Assembly: GCF_016756535.1 (NCBI RefSeq)
Contig: NZ_AP023247.1
Span: forward strand, 1,674,501 to 1,738,500
Direction of reading: 5' to 3'
DNA length: 64,000 nt
From: Mesorhizobium sp. 131-2-1
Lineage (GTDB): Bacteria > Pseudomonadota > Alphaproteobacteria > Rhizobiales > Rhizobiaceae
The position numbers and the translations under genes are program-made. The notes below the pieces were generated by a model that was not told the DNA's origin, did not search any database, and worked only from the letters and a program-made list of their open reading frames with translations. Shown piece after piece: positions 24,980-33,398 of the stretch (its first letter is position 1; every line of letters starts with the position of its first letter).

Positions 24980-26529
24980 TTCTGTCCTCCCTGTTTTTCT
25001 TGTTTCTCGGCGAGCGCCTGAGAGAGAATGTCCTCATGATCCGCGGTGCGGAATCCATGCGTGGCGACCAGCTTGCCGCGCCGGAACACATGCAGCGTGT
25101 CGGCGAGCTCATAGACCTCGGGCAGATAGGAGGAGATCAGGATGATGCCGGCGCCGTTGGATAGCAGCGTCGAGAACAGGCGGTAGATCTCGGCCTTGGT
25201 GCCGACATCGACGCCGACCGTCGGCTCGTCGAAGATGAACAGCTTGGCGCCGTGCGCCAGCCATTTGCCAATGACGATCTTCTGCTGGTTGCCGCCGGAC
25301 AGGCTGGAGGCGAGCGCGTTGCGTGTCGGTGTCTTGATCCTGAGGCCGGCGATCTGGCGGTCGGCCTCGGCCTTCTCCTGCGCGTTCGAGATCAGCAGAT
25401 TGTTCGAGATGCGCTTGTAGATCGGCAGGTTGAGGTTGAGACCAACCGGCAGATTGAGGCAGAGGCCCTGGTCGCGGCGGCTTTCCGGCGCCAGCGCCAT
25501 GCCGAGCCGGATCGCGTCATGCTCGGAGTTGACCTGCACCTCCTTGCCTTCCCACAGGATCTGCCCGGCCGACTTCTTGTGGCGGCCGTAGAGGGTGGTG
25601 ACGAACTCGCTGCGGCCGGCGCCGATCAGGCCGTAGAGGCCGACGATCTCGCCGGCGCGGACGGCCATCGAGACATTCTCGAAGCCTTTCCCGGAGAGGT
25701 TCCGCGCCTCGACGATTGTGGCGCCTGGCGTGAAATGCTCCTTGTGGTAGATCTGCTCGATCGAGCGGTTGATCATCATCTTGACCAGTTCGGCGTCGTT
25801 GGTCTCCGCGATGTTGCGGGTGCCGACCAACGTGCCGTCGCGCAGCACCGAGACGCGGTCGGCGAGCTCGAACACCTCTTCCATGCGATGGCTGATGTAG
25901 ATGATGGTGACGCCTTCGCCCTTCAGCCGGCGGATCAGCGTGAACAACTGATCGGCCTCCTTGCGGGTCAGGTAGGCGGTCGGCTCGTCGAAGATCAGGA
26001 ACTTGGTGCCGCGCACCGTGGCGCGGGCAGCGGCGATCAACTGCTGCTGGCCGATCGTGAGATCGCCGAGCATGACGTGCGCCGGCAGGTCGAAGCCGAG
26101 GCCGTCGATGATCTTCTGCGCATCCTTGACCATGGCCCGCTGCTGCAGGATGCCGAAGCGCGAATTCTCCTCGCCGAGGAACATATTGGCGGCGACGGTG
26201 AGGTGACGGCAGAGCACGACCTCCTGGTGCACGGCATTGATGCCGAGCGCCATCGCCTCGTGCGGGGTCGCCAGCGCTTCCGGCTTGCCCTCCCAGATGA
26301 CGTCGCCGGAGGTGCGCGGCATGACGCCGGTGAGAAGCTTGATGAGGGTGGATTTGCCGGCGCCGTTCTCGCCGACGATGGCGTGGATCTCGCCGGATTT
26401 GAAGGCGAGGTTGACGGGCTTCAGCGCGTGCGTGCCGGGATAGCGCTTCTCCAGCCCCCTGAGTTCGAGGATCGTCCTGCCGGGCTCCAGCGTGGGAGCC
26501 GGGTGCAGGTCCTGCGCCGTCGACGTCAT
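24976..26529 (-). CDS. Ribose-type sugar ABC transporter ATP-binding protein (RbsA-like, two ATPase domains)
   Basis: A 517-residue protein with two ABC domains. The first has GENGAGKSTLIK, LTIGQQQLIAAAR and FLIFDEPTAYL. The second has a degenerate Walker A (GLIGAGRSEFV), LSGGNQQKIVIGKWL and LFIFDEPTVGVD. This is the normal CUT2 layout in which only the first site is fully canonical. It lies between the binding protein and the permease; 147 bp including a strong hairpin separate it from the binding-protein gene. Confidence 0.93.
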   Translation of the reverse strand: MTSTAQDLHPAPTLEPGRTILELRGLEKRYPGTHALKPVNLAFKSGEIHAIVGENGAGKSTLIKLLTGVMPRTSGDVIWEGKPEALATPHEAMALGINAVHQEVVLCRHLTVAANMFLGEENSRFGILQQRAMVKDAQKIIDGLGFDLPAHVMLGDLTIGQQQLIAAARATVRGTKFLIFDEPTAYLTRKEADQLFTLIRRLKGEGVTIIYISHRMEEVFELADRVSVLRDGTLVGTRNIAETNDAELVKMMINRSIEQIYHKEHFTPGATIVEARNLSGKGFENVSMAVRAGEIVGLYGLIGAGRSEFVTTLYGRHKKSAGQILWEGKEVQVNSEHDAIRLGMALAPESRRDQGLCLNLPVGLNLNLPIYKRISNNLLISNAQEKAEADRQIAGLRIKTPTRNALASSLSGGNQQKIVIGKWLAHGAKLFIFDEPTVGVDVGTKAEIYRLFSTLLSNGAGIILISSYLPEVYELADTLHVFRRGKLVATHGFRTADHEDILSQALAEKQEKQGGQK

Positions 26530-26629
26530 GACAATCCTCCCAGATTGGCCCTACGATTGGCATGCAACGATGCGGCGGGGCCGTACCGTCAAGGGTAGTT
26601 CAAGCCTGCGGATTTCCAGATGCGCTGGT

Positions 26630-26657
26630 GTTTCCGGGGCAGCGAGGCCCCGGAAAC
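26630..26657 (-). terminator. Intercistronic hairpin after the sugar-binding-protein gene
   Basis: GTTTCCGGGGC (26630-26640) pairs perfectly with GCCCCGGAAAC (26647-26657) around a 6-base loop. There is no T-run, so it more likely protects the upstream binding-protein mRNA from 3' decay than terminates outright. Confidence 0.6.
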
Positions 26658-26676
26658 TGTGCGCCTATCGCGATGC

Positions 26677-27672
26677 TTAGTCGAGCTTCGGATTGAGCAG
26701 CGCGTCGATCTTCGGCTCTTTCATGTTGGCCTTGGTGACGAGATTGGCGCCGGTGTCGACATTGGCCTCGACCTTCTCGCCCTTCGAGGCGGCAAGCGCG
26801 GTCTTGATGCCGTCATAACCCATCCGGTACGGATCCTGCACGACGAGGCCCGAGATGACGCCGTCATTGAGGAACTTGATCAGCTTCTCGTCACTGTCGA
26901 AGCCGATCAGCCCGACCTTGCCGGCCAGGTTGTTCTCGGCGATCGCCTGGCCGACGCCCTGCGCCATGATCAGGTTGGAGGCGAAGATGCCTTTCAGGTC
27001 CGGATTGGCGGTGATCAGGTCGGTGGCGATGTTGAGGCCGGTGGTGGCCTGACCGTCGGCATACTTGTCGGCGATCAGTTCGAGGCCGGGATATTTGGCC
27101 TTGAGCTGTTCCTTGAAGCCCTGGGCGCGCTGCTCGAGCGAGCCGGCGCCCGGCAACGCGGTGATCAGCGCAACCTTGCCCTCGACCTTGCCGCCATTGG
27201 CAGCGCCGATGGCCGCGGCAAGTCCGTCAGCGGCGACGCGGCCACCCTGGACGTTGTCGGTGGTGAGGAACGAGGTGAAGGCCTTGGAGTCGGCGCCGGA
27301 ATCGATGCCGATGACCTTGACCTTGGTCGCGGCCTCGTCGATCGGCTTGCCGAGCGCCTTGGCTTCGGTCGGCGCGATGACGACGGCGGCCGGATTGCCG
27401 GCGACGGCGTTCTCGAGGATCGAGATCTGGCCGTTGACGTCGGTCTCGGCCTGGGCGCCGAGCTCCGGCACGTTCACGCCGAGGTCCTTGCCGGCCTTGC
27501 GGGCGCCGGCGAGCACGATCTGCCAGTAGAACGAGGTGGTGTCCTTGACGATGATCGGGATGGTCACGTCCGCCGCCGAGGCCGGCGCCGAATGCATGGC
27601 GCCTGCGAGCATCGATGCGGCGGCGAGCGCGACGAAGGCGCGGCGGTTGAGAATGCTGGTCACGAATTTCAT
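26677..27672 (-). CDS. Ribose-type sugar ABC transporter substrate-binding protein (RbsB-like)
   Basis: A 331-residue periplasmic binding protein. The signal peptide spans about 1-33 (MLAGAMHSAPASAAD). The mature start VTIPIIVKDTTSFYWQIVL and the segments IGIDSGADSKAF and LIGFDSDEKLIKFLNDG are typical of Peripla_BP_4 sugar binders. It is the first gene of the transporter-enzyme operon. Ligand identity is not visible; the linked enzymes suggest a deoxy- or L-configured aldose. Confidence 0.92.
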   Translation of the reverse strand: MKFVTSILNRRAFVALAAASMLAGAMHSAPASAADVTIPIIVKDTTSFYWQIVLAGARKAGKDLGVNVPELGAQAETDVNGQISILENAVAGNPAAVVIAPTEAKALGKPIDEAATKVKVIGIDSGADSKAFTSFLTTDNVQGGRVAADGLAAAIGAANGGKVEGKVALITALPGAGSLEQRAQGFKEQLKAKYPGLELIADKYADGQATTGLNIATDLITANPDLKGIFASNLIMAQGVGQAIAENNLAGKVGLIGFDSDEKLIKFLNDGVISGLVVQDPYRMGYDGIKTALAASKGEKVEANVDTGANLVTKANMKEPKIDALLNPKLD

Positions 27673-27744
27673 GAGGGTTCCTCCCTAGATCGCCTGGTGA
27701 AGGTTACGGAAGCTCCGTTCGGATAGGCGCTGCCCAAACAGAAC

Positions 27745-27764
27745 TTTATCAATAAAAAACATTT
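27745..27764. promoter_or_regulatory. Candidate shared operator, copy 1 (TTTATCAATAAAAAACATTT)
   Basis: This 20-mer upstream of the binding-protein operon matches the one at 30621-30640 at 17 of 20 positions. It continues into an imperfect dyad ending GTTTTTTGATA. The other copy lies between the altronate-dehydratase-family gene and the GntR gene of the same cluster, so a common regulator is likely. The 323-bp gap 27673-27995 holds this box, the TGGAAT dyads listed next, and no gene. Confidence 0.5.
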
Positions 27765-27890
27765 GCCGTTTTTTGATAGTGCATCGGCTCGGTCGACGCA
27801 AGCGCTGTTTCGCCCGTCGCCATGAGGCGGGCGTAAGAAACCTGCTCCGCCTGACCCTTATCCGAACGCTTCCGATCCTCCCTGACCGAT

Positions 27891-27935
27891 ATGGAATATT
27901 AATTCCATCTGCATGTCAATATGGAATATTCATTC
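27891..27935. promoter_or_regulatory. Two operator-like TGGAAT sites 30 bp apart
   Basis: ATGGAATATTAATTCCAT (27891-27908) is a near-perfect dyad. ATGGAATATTCATTC (27921-27935) repeats its left half 30 bp downstream, about three helical turns. They lie between the sugar-transport promoter and the aldose dehydrogenase 3' end. Which protein binds is unknown. Confidence 0.4.
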
Positions 27936-27995
27936 TCTCAAGATCGTGAAGCTTCACAACGCATGCAAGTCACCCGCGCCGGTGAGCATTGCTCC

Positions 27996-28994
27996 TCAGC
28001 CGAGCGCCTGGACCACCGTGTAAGGATGGTATTTGGCGAATTCCGCCGGCGGCACCTCGATGTCGAGCAGTTCCAGATTGCGCGTCAGATTGGCAGGCTT
28101 GGCCGTGCCGGTCAGCACGGAAGCCACGACCGGCTCATGCAATGGAAACTGGAAGGCGGCGGCGGCCAGAGGATAGCCGCCTTGGGCGGCGATCCGCTCC
28201 ATCGCGCCGACGCGGTCGAGGATATCCTTGCTCGCCGGCTGGTAGTCGAAATGCGCGCCATGCACGGGACCGGTCGCCAAAATGCCGGAATTGAAGACGC
28301 CGCCGATGATCAGAGACGTCTGCCGTTGCCGGCACAGCGGAAGCAACTCGGCCTCGGCGCTGCGGTCGAGCAGCGAATAGCGGCTGGCAAGCAGGATGCA
28401 GTCGAGCGGCGCGCGGCTCAGCACATCGAGGCAGATCGGCACCTCGTTGACGCCAAGGCCGTAGGCGGAAATCGTGCCGGACGACTTCAACTCCTCCAGC
28501 GCTCTCAGCCCGCCGTCCATGAACTGGCGGAAATGCAGCTTCGTCTTCTCGACGCCATGCGTGTAGACGCCGATGTCGTGGACAAACAGGATGTCTATCC
28601 TGTTCAGGCCAAGGCGCGCATAGCTGAACTCGACCGAGCGCATGATGCCGTCATAGGAATAGTCGTAGTCGAGCGCGAAGGGCAGCGGATCGACATAGGA
28701 ATGATCCGGCACCTGGTCTTCCGGCACGGGACGGAACAGGCGCCCGACCTTGGTCGACAGCACATAGGACGAGCGCGGCTTCTCACGCAGGAAATCGCCG
28801 GTCCGCCGCTCCGACAGGCCAAAGCCGTAGAAGGGCGCGGTGTCGAAATAGCGCAGGCCGCCATCCCAGGCCGTCTGCAGCGTTTCCATCGCCGGCTCGC
28901 GCGGGCAGGCCCGGTAGAGCCCGCCGATCGCGGCGCCGCCGAAGCTGATTTCGGTAACTTCGAGCGCAGTGGTGCCGATCCGGCGTTTGTTCAT
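27996..28994 (-). CDS. Aldo/keto reductase, D-threo-aldose 1-dehydrogenase (L-fucose/L-galactose dehydrogenase) family
   Basis: A 332-residue aldo/keto reductase. The active-site residues appear as FDTAPFYGFG (Asp, Tyr), STKVGR (Lys) and FVHDIG (His). The segments ALDYDYSYDGIMRSVEFS and GGVFNSGILATGP are characteristic of the L-fucose/D-arabinose/L-galactose 1-dehydrogenase group, which makes the aldonolactone. GGGAGG six bases before the ATG supports the start. A lactonase and an aldonate-dehydratase-family enzyme lie in the same cluster, which fits this oxidation as the first step. Confidence 0.85.
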   Translation of the reverse strand: MNKRRIGTTALEVTEISFGGAAIGGLYRACPREPAMETLQTAWDGGLRYFDTAPFYGFGLSERRTGDFLREKPRSSYVLSTKVGRLFRPVPEDQVPDHSYVDPLPFALDYDYSYDGIMRSVEFSYARLGLNRIDILFVHDIGVYTHGVEKTKLHFRQFMDGGLRALEELKSSGTISAYGLGVNEVPICLDVLSRAPLDCILLASRYSLLDRSAEAELLPLCRQRQTSLIIGGVFNSGILATGPVHGAHFDYQPASKDILDRVGAMERIAAQGGYPLAAAAFQFPLHEPVVASVLTGTAKPANLTRNLELLDIEVPPAEFAKYHPYTVVQALG

Positions 28995-29046
28995 GCAAAG
29001 CCTCCCGTGCCGGCTATCCGTTAGCCGGCCAATGTCTGATTGGTAT

Positions 29047-30552
29047 TTATAGCGTCGCGCCGAGGTGCCAGGGCACGAACTCGTTGTCGCCGTAGCCGAA
29101 GGCCTCGCTCTTGGTCTTGCGGCCGGAAGCCGTCTCGACGATCAGCTCGAAGATCTCCCGACCCATGCCGGCAATGGTCTTCTCGCCGGAAGCGATGACG
29201 CCGCAATTGACATCCATGTCCTCTTCCATCTGATGGTACATGGTCGAGTTGGTGGCGACCTTGATCGACGGCGTCGGCCGGCAGCCGAAGCAGGAACCGC
29301 GACCGGTGGTGAAGACGATGACGTTGGCGCCGCCCGCAACCTGGCCGGTGGCGGAGACCGGGTCGTAGCCGGGCGTGTCCATGAACACCAGACCGTGGCC
29401 GGTGACCTTTTCGGCATAGCCGAAGACACCGTTGAGCGGCGTCTGGCCGCCCTTGGCGACCGCGCCCAGCGACTTTTCCAGGATGGTGGTCAGGCCGCCG
29501 CGCTTGTTGCCGGGCGAGGGGTTGTTGTCGATCGAGGCGCCGTGCTTGGCGACATGCTCCTCCCACCACTTCACAAAGCCGTCGAGCTTGGCCGCGATCT
29601 CGGGGCTTGCCGCGCGGTAGGCCAAGAGATGCTCGGCGCCGTAGATCTCCGTCGTCTCCGAGAGGATGCCGATGCCGCCGACGCCGGCGAGGATGTCGAC
29701 TGCCGCGCCCAGCGCCGGATTGGCGGTGATGCCGGACATGCCGTCGGAGCCGCCGCACTGCAGGCCGACGACGATCTCGCTGACCGGGATCGGCTCACGC
29801 TTGAGATGGCCGACCTCCTCGGCGATCTCGGCGAGCACGCCCATCGCCTTCTCGACCGATTTGCGCGAGCCGCCGGCATCCTGGATGTTGAAATGGCGTT
29901 TTCCCGCGGCGACACCCTTCTGGCCGTAGAGGGTCAATTGATTGACCTCGCAGCCCAGCCCGACCATCATCACGCCGCCGAAATTCGGATGCCGGGCATA
30001 GCCGGCGAGCGTGCGGTGCAGGACCATCATGCCGTCGCCAGTGCCGCTCATGCCGCAGCCCTGGCCATGCACGATCGGCACGAAGCCGTCGATGCCCGGG
30101 TATTTCGGCAGAAGCGTGCGGTTGGCCTCGTCGGCGATGGCGTGGCAGACGGTGGCCGAGCAGTTGACGCTGGCGATGATGCCGATGAAGTTGCGGGTGC
30201 CGGCGCGGCCATCGGCGCGGCGGTAGCCCATGAAGGTGCGGGCACGGTCAGCCTCGGTCGCGTGCTCGGCCTCACTTGGCGGCACCACCGGCAGGCGGCC
30301 GCTCTCGAAGACCAGATTGTGCGAATGGACATGCTCGCCCGGCGCAATGTCCTGCGTAGCGCGGCCGATCGCCTGGGCATATTTCACCACCGCCTCGCCG
30401 GCCGCGATCGGCTTGATCGCGACCTTGTGGCCGGGCTCGATCACCGTCATCGCAGTGGCACCGCCCGGCAGCGCCGTGCCGATCTCGATGCGGCCATTGG
30501 CGACCGCGACGTTGTCGGCGGGAGACAGGAGGATGCTGTTTGCGGCGTTCAC
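29047..30552 (-). CDS. UxaA-family (altronate/galactarate) dehydratase
   Basis: A 501-residue enzyme with an N-terminal SAF domain (about 1-85) fused to the galactarate/altronate dehydratase core. Core segments include GTRNFIGIIASVNCSATVCH, HGQGCGMSG, GLQCGGSDGMSGITANPALG and the cysteine stretch GRGSCFGCRPTPSIKV. These are iron-dependent dehydratases giving 2-keto-3-deoxy acids. The start is a GTG at 30552 with AGGAAA six bases upstream. It would dehydrate the aldonate made by the dehydrogenase and lactonase of the cluster. A related hydro-lyase is possible. Confidence 0.83.
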   Translation of the reverse strand: MNAANSILLSPADNVAVANGRIEIGTALPGGATAMTVIEPGHKVAIKPIAAGEAVVKYAQAIGRATQDIAPGEHVHSHNLVFESGRLPVVPPSEAEHATEADRARTFMGYRRADGRAGTRNFIGIIASVNCSATVCHAIADEANRTLLPKYPGIDGFVPIVHGQGCGMSGTGDGMMVLHRTLAGYARHPNFGGVMMVGLGCEVNQLTLYGQKGVAAGKRHFNIQDAGGSRKSVEKAMGVLAEIAEEVGHLKREPIPVSEIVVGLQCGGSDGMSGITANPALGAAVDILAGVGGIGILSETTEIYGAEHLLAYRAASPEIAAKLDGFVKWWEEHVAKHGASIDNNPSPGNKRGGLTTILEKSLGAVAKGGQTPLNGVFGYAEKVTGHGLVFMDTPGYDPVSATGQVAGGANVIVFTTGRGSCFGCRPTPSIKVATNSTMYHQMEEDMDVNCGVIASGEKTIAGMGREIFELIVETASGRKTKSEAFGYGDNEFVPWHLGATL

Positions 30553-30620
30553 GGGCGGTTTCCTGGGATGTTCCTGGGGGCGCGGGCGGATTGACACGCG
30601 TCAGTTAATGGATAATGTCT

Positions 30621-30661
30621 TTTATCGTGAAAAAACATTTTTGCGTCAAATGTTTTTTTTC
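30621..30661. promoter_or_regulatory. Candidate shared operator, copy 2, with AT-rich dyad
   Basis: TTTATCGTGAAAAAACATTT (30621-30640) matches copy 1 at 17 of 20 positions. Here AAAAACATTT and AAATGTTTTT form an inverted repeat spanning about 30631-30657. It lies in the divergent region between the dehydratase (start 30552) and the GntR gene (start 30801). Confidence 0.5.
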
Positions 30662-30800
30662 GCGAGAGCGCCGTTTGTGAGAGGCGCAAGGGCCAGTCCG
30701 GCCGGCGTCCCAAAAGCGATTCCGCTTTCCGGAAGCATACGTTAGGAACATATCGCGCTTGAGGCCGGCCACTGCAAGCCCGGCGCGCAACGGGGCGGGG

Positions 30801-31703
30801 ATGTCGAAAAGCAACAACGTCTACAAGGATGCCTACAACCGCTGCCTCAGGCTGCTCGACGAGACGCAGAGCCTGCCGTCGGAGCCGGAGCTGGGCACTC
30901 TGCTCGGCGTCAGCCGCACCACGGTGCGCAGCATCCTTGCGCGCATGGCGGAAACCGGGCTGATCACCTGGAACAAGCGCAGCAAGACGGTGCTGCGCGC
31001 GCCGCGGCCGGACGACTTCTTCCCCGATGAGGAGACCGACACGCTGGCCGAGATCATCGAGCGCTCCTTCATGCGCCGGCTGCTTGCCGGCGGCGCCGAG
31101 GCCGGCATGCAGATCAACGAGTTGGAACTGGCGCGCGAGATCGGCGTCGGCACCACCAGCGTGCGTGAGTTCCTGATCCGCTTCTCCCGCTTCGGCCTGA
31201 TCGAGAAACGGCGCAACAGCCACTGGGTGCTGAAAGGCTTTACCCGTGCTTTCGCGCTGGAGCTGACCGAAATCCGCGAAATGTTCGAGCTACGCTCGGC
31301 GGCCGCCTTCGCCGCATTGCCGGAGGACAGCCCGGTCTGGGCCGACCTCGACAGACTGGAGGACGAGCACCGCCAGCTGGCGCAAGAGATCGCCACGCGC
31401 TTCACCGCGTTTTCCGAGCTGGACGAGCGCTTCCACCGGCTGATCCACCGTGCCTCGCGCAACCGCTTCATCGTCGATTTCTACGACGTCATCGCCATGA
31501 TCTTCCACTACCACTACCAGTGGAACAAGGCGCAGGAGCGCGAGCGCAACGAGGTCGCCGTCCAGGAGCATCTGGCCTATATCGCGGCGCTGAAGTCGCG
31601 CGATCTCGGCAAGGTCGATGCCGCCTGCCGCAAGCACCTGAAGTCGGCGCGCCAGACGCTGTTGACCTCGATTCCCGAGGGCCGGCAGCCGCAGCACGCC
31701 TGA
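30801..31703 (+). CDS. GntR-family regulator with two winged-helix segments and an FCD domain
   Basis: A 300-residue regulator. The first winged-helix-like segment is at about 8-65 (LPSEPELGTLLGVSRTTVRS) and a second at about 82-145 (INELELAREIGVGTTSVREF). An FCD-type helical ligand domain runs from about 153 to 285. GntR regulators normally have one DNA-binding domain, so the tandem is unusual and could read a longer operator such as the AT-rich 20-mer found twice in this cluster. The start at 30801 follows GGGGCGGGG. It is divergent from the dehydratase gene and is the likely regulator of the locus. Confidence 0.85.
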   Translation: MSKSNNVYKDAYNRCLRLLDETQSLPSEPELGTLLGVSRTTVRSILARMAETGLITWNKRSKTVLRAPRPDDFFPDEETDTLAEIIERSFMRRLLAGGAEAGMQINELELAREIGVGTTSVREFLIRFSRFGLIEKRRNSHWVLKGFTRAFALELTEIREMFELRSAAAFAALPEDSPVWADLDRLEDEHRQLAQEIATRFTAFSELDERFHRLIHRASRNRFIVDFYDVIAMIFHYHYQWNKAQERERNEVAVQEHLAYIAALKSRDLGKVDAACRKHLKSARQTLLTSIPEGRQPQHA

Positions 31704-31865
31704 ACGGAATCATCCGGGGAGCCTCGACCCTCGTGCGGGTGCGCCAGTCGCGCCGCGTTGCCGCAGCCCTGATTTGGCGATTTTCGCCCCGTTGGCAGCG
31801 TGCTAGGTATCTGCCGTTGCTGCGTGGAGAGGCAGGCCTTGGACATCCGGCGGAGACGATGGAGC

Positions 31866-32213
31866 ATGAGGATCGCGTTCGCCGCGGCCTTGATGCTTTT
31901 GCTCCAGTCGGCACTTGGCGCCTTTGCCGCAGGGCCGGATGCCGCCCAGCTCGACGCATTCGGCAATGTCATCTGCACCCATGAGGGCGCTGCTCAGCTT
32001 CCCGGTGGCGATCCGCATCAGCAGCACATGCCTGCCTGCTGCGTGCTCGGCTGCAGCATGGTTTCAGCGGCTCACGCGCCGCCCGACGCAGCCGCACCGA
32101 CCCGTAGCCTCGCCCTCGAGGCCGTGGTGTTCGCGCCGCCGGCTTTCACCCATATCGATTTCGCCCGCGACCGCTCTCCATCGAACCCGCGCGCGCCGCC
32201 GGCGGCGGCCTGA
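31866..32213 (+). CDS. DUF2946-type small secreted protein of the copper locus
   Basis: A 115-residue protein with a signal peptide (MRIAFAAALMLLLQSALGAF). The mature part has ICTHEG and HQQHMPACCVLGCSM, a His/Met/Cys-rich stretch suited to binding copper. This is the usual form of DUF2946 proteins, which are often next to PCuAC or CopC/CopD genes, as here. The function is inferred from context and composition. It starts 163 bp after the GntR gene and probably opens the copper operon. Confidence 0.72.
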   Translation: MRIAFAAALMLLLQSALGAFAAGPDAAQLDAFGNVICTHEGAAQLPGGDPHQQHMPACCVLGCSMVSAAHAPPDAAAPTRSLALEAVVFAPPAFTHIDFARDRSPSNPRAPPAAA

Positions 32214-32317
32214 TCCGCCCCCGGCTCGCCTCGCGGAACCTTTCGCGGGCGCATTCATCCAACACTCGAACCGTCCGCGACGCCGCGGCGGTGCGATCAT
32301 CGTATCATGGAGCAACC

Positions 32318-32863
32318 ATGTCTTCTTTTTCCGCAACGCAGGCCAGCGCGCCCGGCCGCAGGAACCGAGCCCCGCGCTGGCAGCGCGTCGGCATCGTTCT
32401 TTCCACCCTCGCCATGTTGTTCGCAGGCGCTCCCGCCACCTTCGCACATGAATTCAAGGCCGGCGATCTCGAAATCGTGCATCCCTGGTCGCGCGCGACG
32501 CCCGCCAGCGCCAAGGTGGCCGGCGGCTATTTCACCATCATCAACAAAGGCAGTTCGCCGGACCGGCTGCTGTCGATTGCCTCCGACATTTCCGAGAAGG
32601 CCGAACTGCATGCGATGGGCGTCAAGGACGGCGTCATGACCATGCGGCCGGTCAGCGGCGGCCTCGAGATTCCGGCCGGCGGCAAGGTCGAGCTCAAGCC
32701 CGGCGCCTATCATCTGATGTTCTTCGGGCTGAAGCGGCAGCCCAAGCAGGGCGAGAAGTTCCCGGCGACGCTGACCTTCGAGAAGGCTGGCAGCGTCGCC
32801 GTCGAGTTCGCCGTCGAAGGCATGGGAGAAACCGGCGGCATGGAGACGGACCATGCCGACTGA
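32318..32863 (+). CDS. Periplasmic copper chaperone, PCuAC family
   Basis: A 181-residue protein with an N-terminal signal ending near TFAHEF. The copper-binding set is His98 and Met100 (ELHAMG), Met109 (MTMRP), and His132 and Met134 (YHLMFF), the HxM...HxM pattern of PCuAC. These proteins hand Cu(I) to the CuA or CuB sites of cytochrome oxidase in the periplasm. GGAG lies before the ATG at 32318. It overlaps the next gene's possible early starts, and the four copper genes run in one direction with little spacing. Confidence 0.88.
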   Translation: MSSFSATQASAPGRRNRAPRWQRVGIVLSTLAMLFAGAPATFAHEFKAGDLEIVHPWSRATPASAKVAGGYFTIINKGSSPDRLLSIASDISEKAELHAMGVKDGVMTMRPVSGGLEIPAGGKVELKPGAYHLMFFGLKRQPKQGEKFPATLTFEKAGSVAVEFAVEGMGETGGMETDHAD

Positions 32864-32873
32864 GCCGGGGGGA

Positions 32874-33398
32874 ATGACGATGCTCAGACATGCCTTGCCG
32901 GCTTGCGTGGCCCTTGCCTTGGGGACCAGTGCCGCCTTTGCCCATGTCACGCTTGAGACCCAGGAATCGCCCGTCGGTTCGACCTACAAGGCGGTCCTGC
33001 GCGTGCCGCATGGCTGCGACGGCAAGGCGACGACGGCCGTGCGTGTGCAGATCCCGGAAGGGGTGATTTCGGTGAAGCCGATGCCAAAACCCGGCTGGAC
33101 GCTGCAGACCAAGAAGGGCAGGTACGAGAAGTCCTACCAGCTCTGGGGCGAGACGCTGACTACCGGCGTTAAGGAAGTCGACTGGAGCGGCGGAAATCTG
33201 CCGGACGAGTTCTATGACGAGTTCGTCTTCCGCGCTTCCCTGGCGGCGGACCTGCCTGCCGGGCAGATGCTCTACTTCCCGGTGGTGCAGGAATGCGACG
33301 GCGCCGCCGCGCGCTGGATCGAGATTCCGGCAGCCGGGCAAGACGAGGATGCGCTGGAGAATCCGGCGCCCGGCATCAAGCTGTTGCCGAAGAAATGA
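32874..33398 (+). CDS. YcnI/DUF1775 copper-binding protein
   Basis: A 174-residue exported protein. Signal peptide cleavage before His24 (AFA|HVTLETQ) would leave histidine as the N-terminal residue, the key Cu(II) ligand of the YcnI family. Conserved segments are YKAVLRVPHGCDG, VKPMPKPGWTL and DEFVFRASL. GGGGGG lies before the ATG. Its stop overlaps the CopC-CopD start (ATGA at 33395-33398). The function is periplasmic copper binding or trafficking by family. Confidence 0.87.
   Translation: MTMLRHALPACVALALGTSAAFAHVTLETQESPVGSTYKAVLRVPHGCDGKATTAVRVQIPEGVISVKPMPKPGWTLQTKKGRYEKSYQLWGETLTTGVKEVDWSGGNLPDEFYDEFVFRASLAADLPAGQMLYFPVVQECDGAAARWIEIPAAGQDEDALENPAPGIKLLPKK

Noticed and set aside
28995..29046. 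CCGGCTA/TAGCCGG hairpin between the altronate-dehydratase-family and aldose-dehydrogenase genes as a terminator
   Set aside because: The stem is only seven base pairs with no T-run, and the downstream gene is in the same orientation with a good ribosome-binding site, so termination is not supported.
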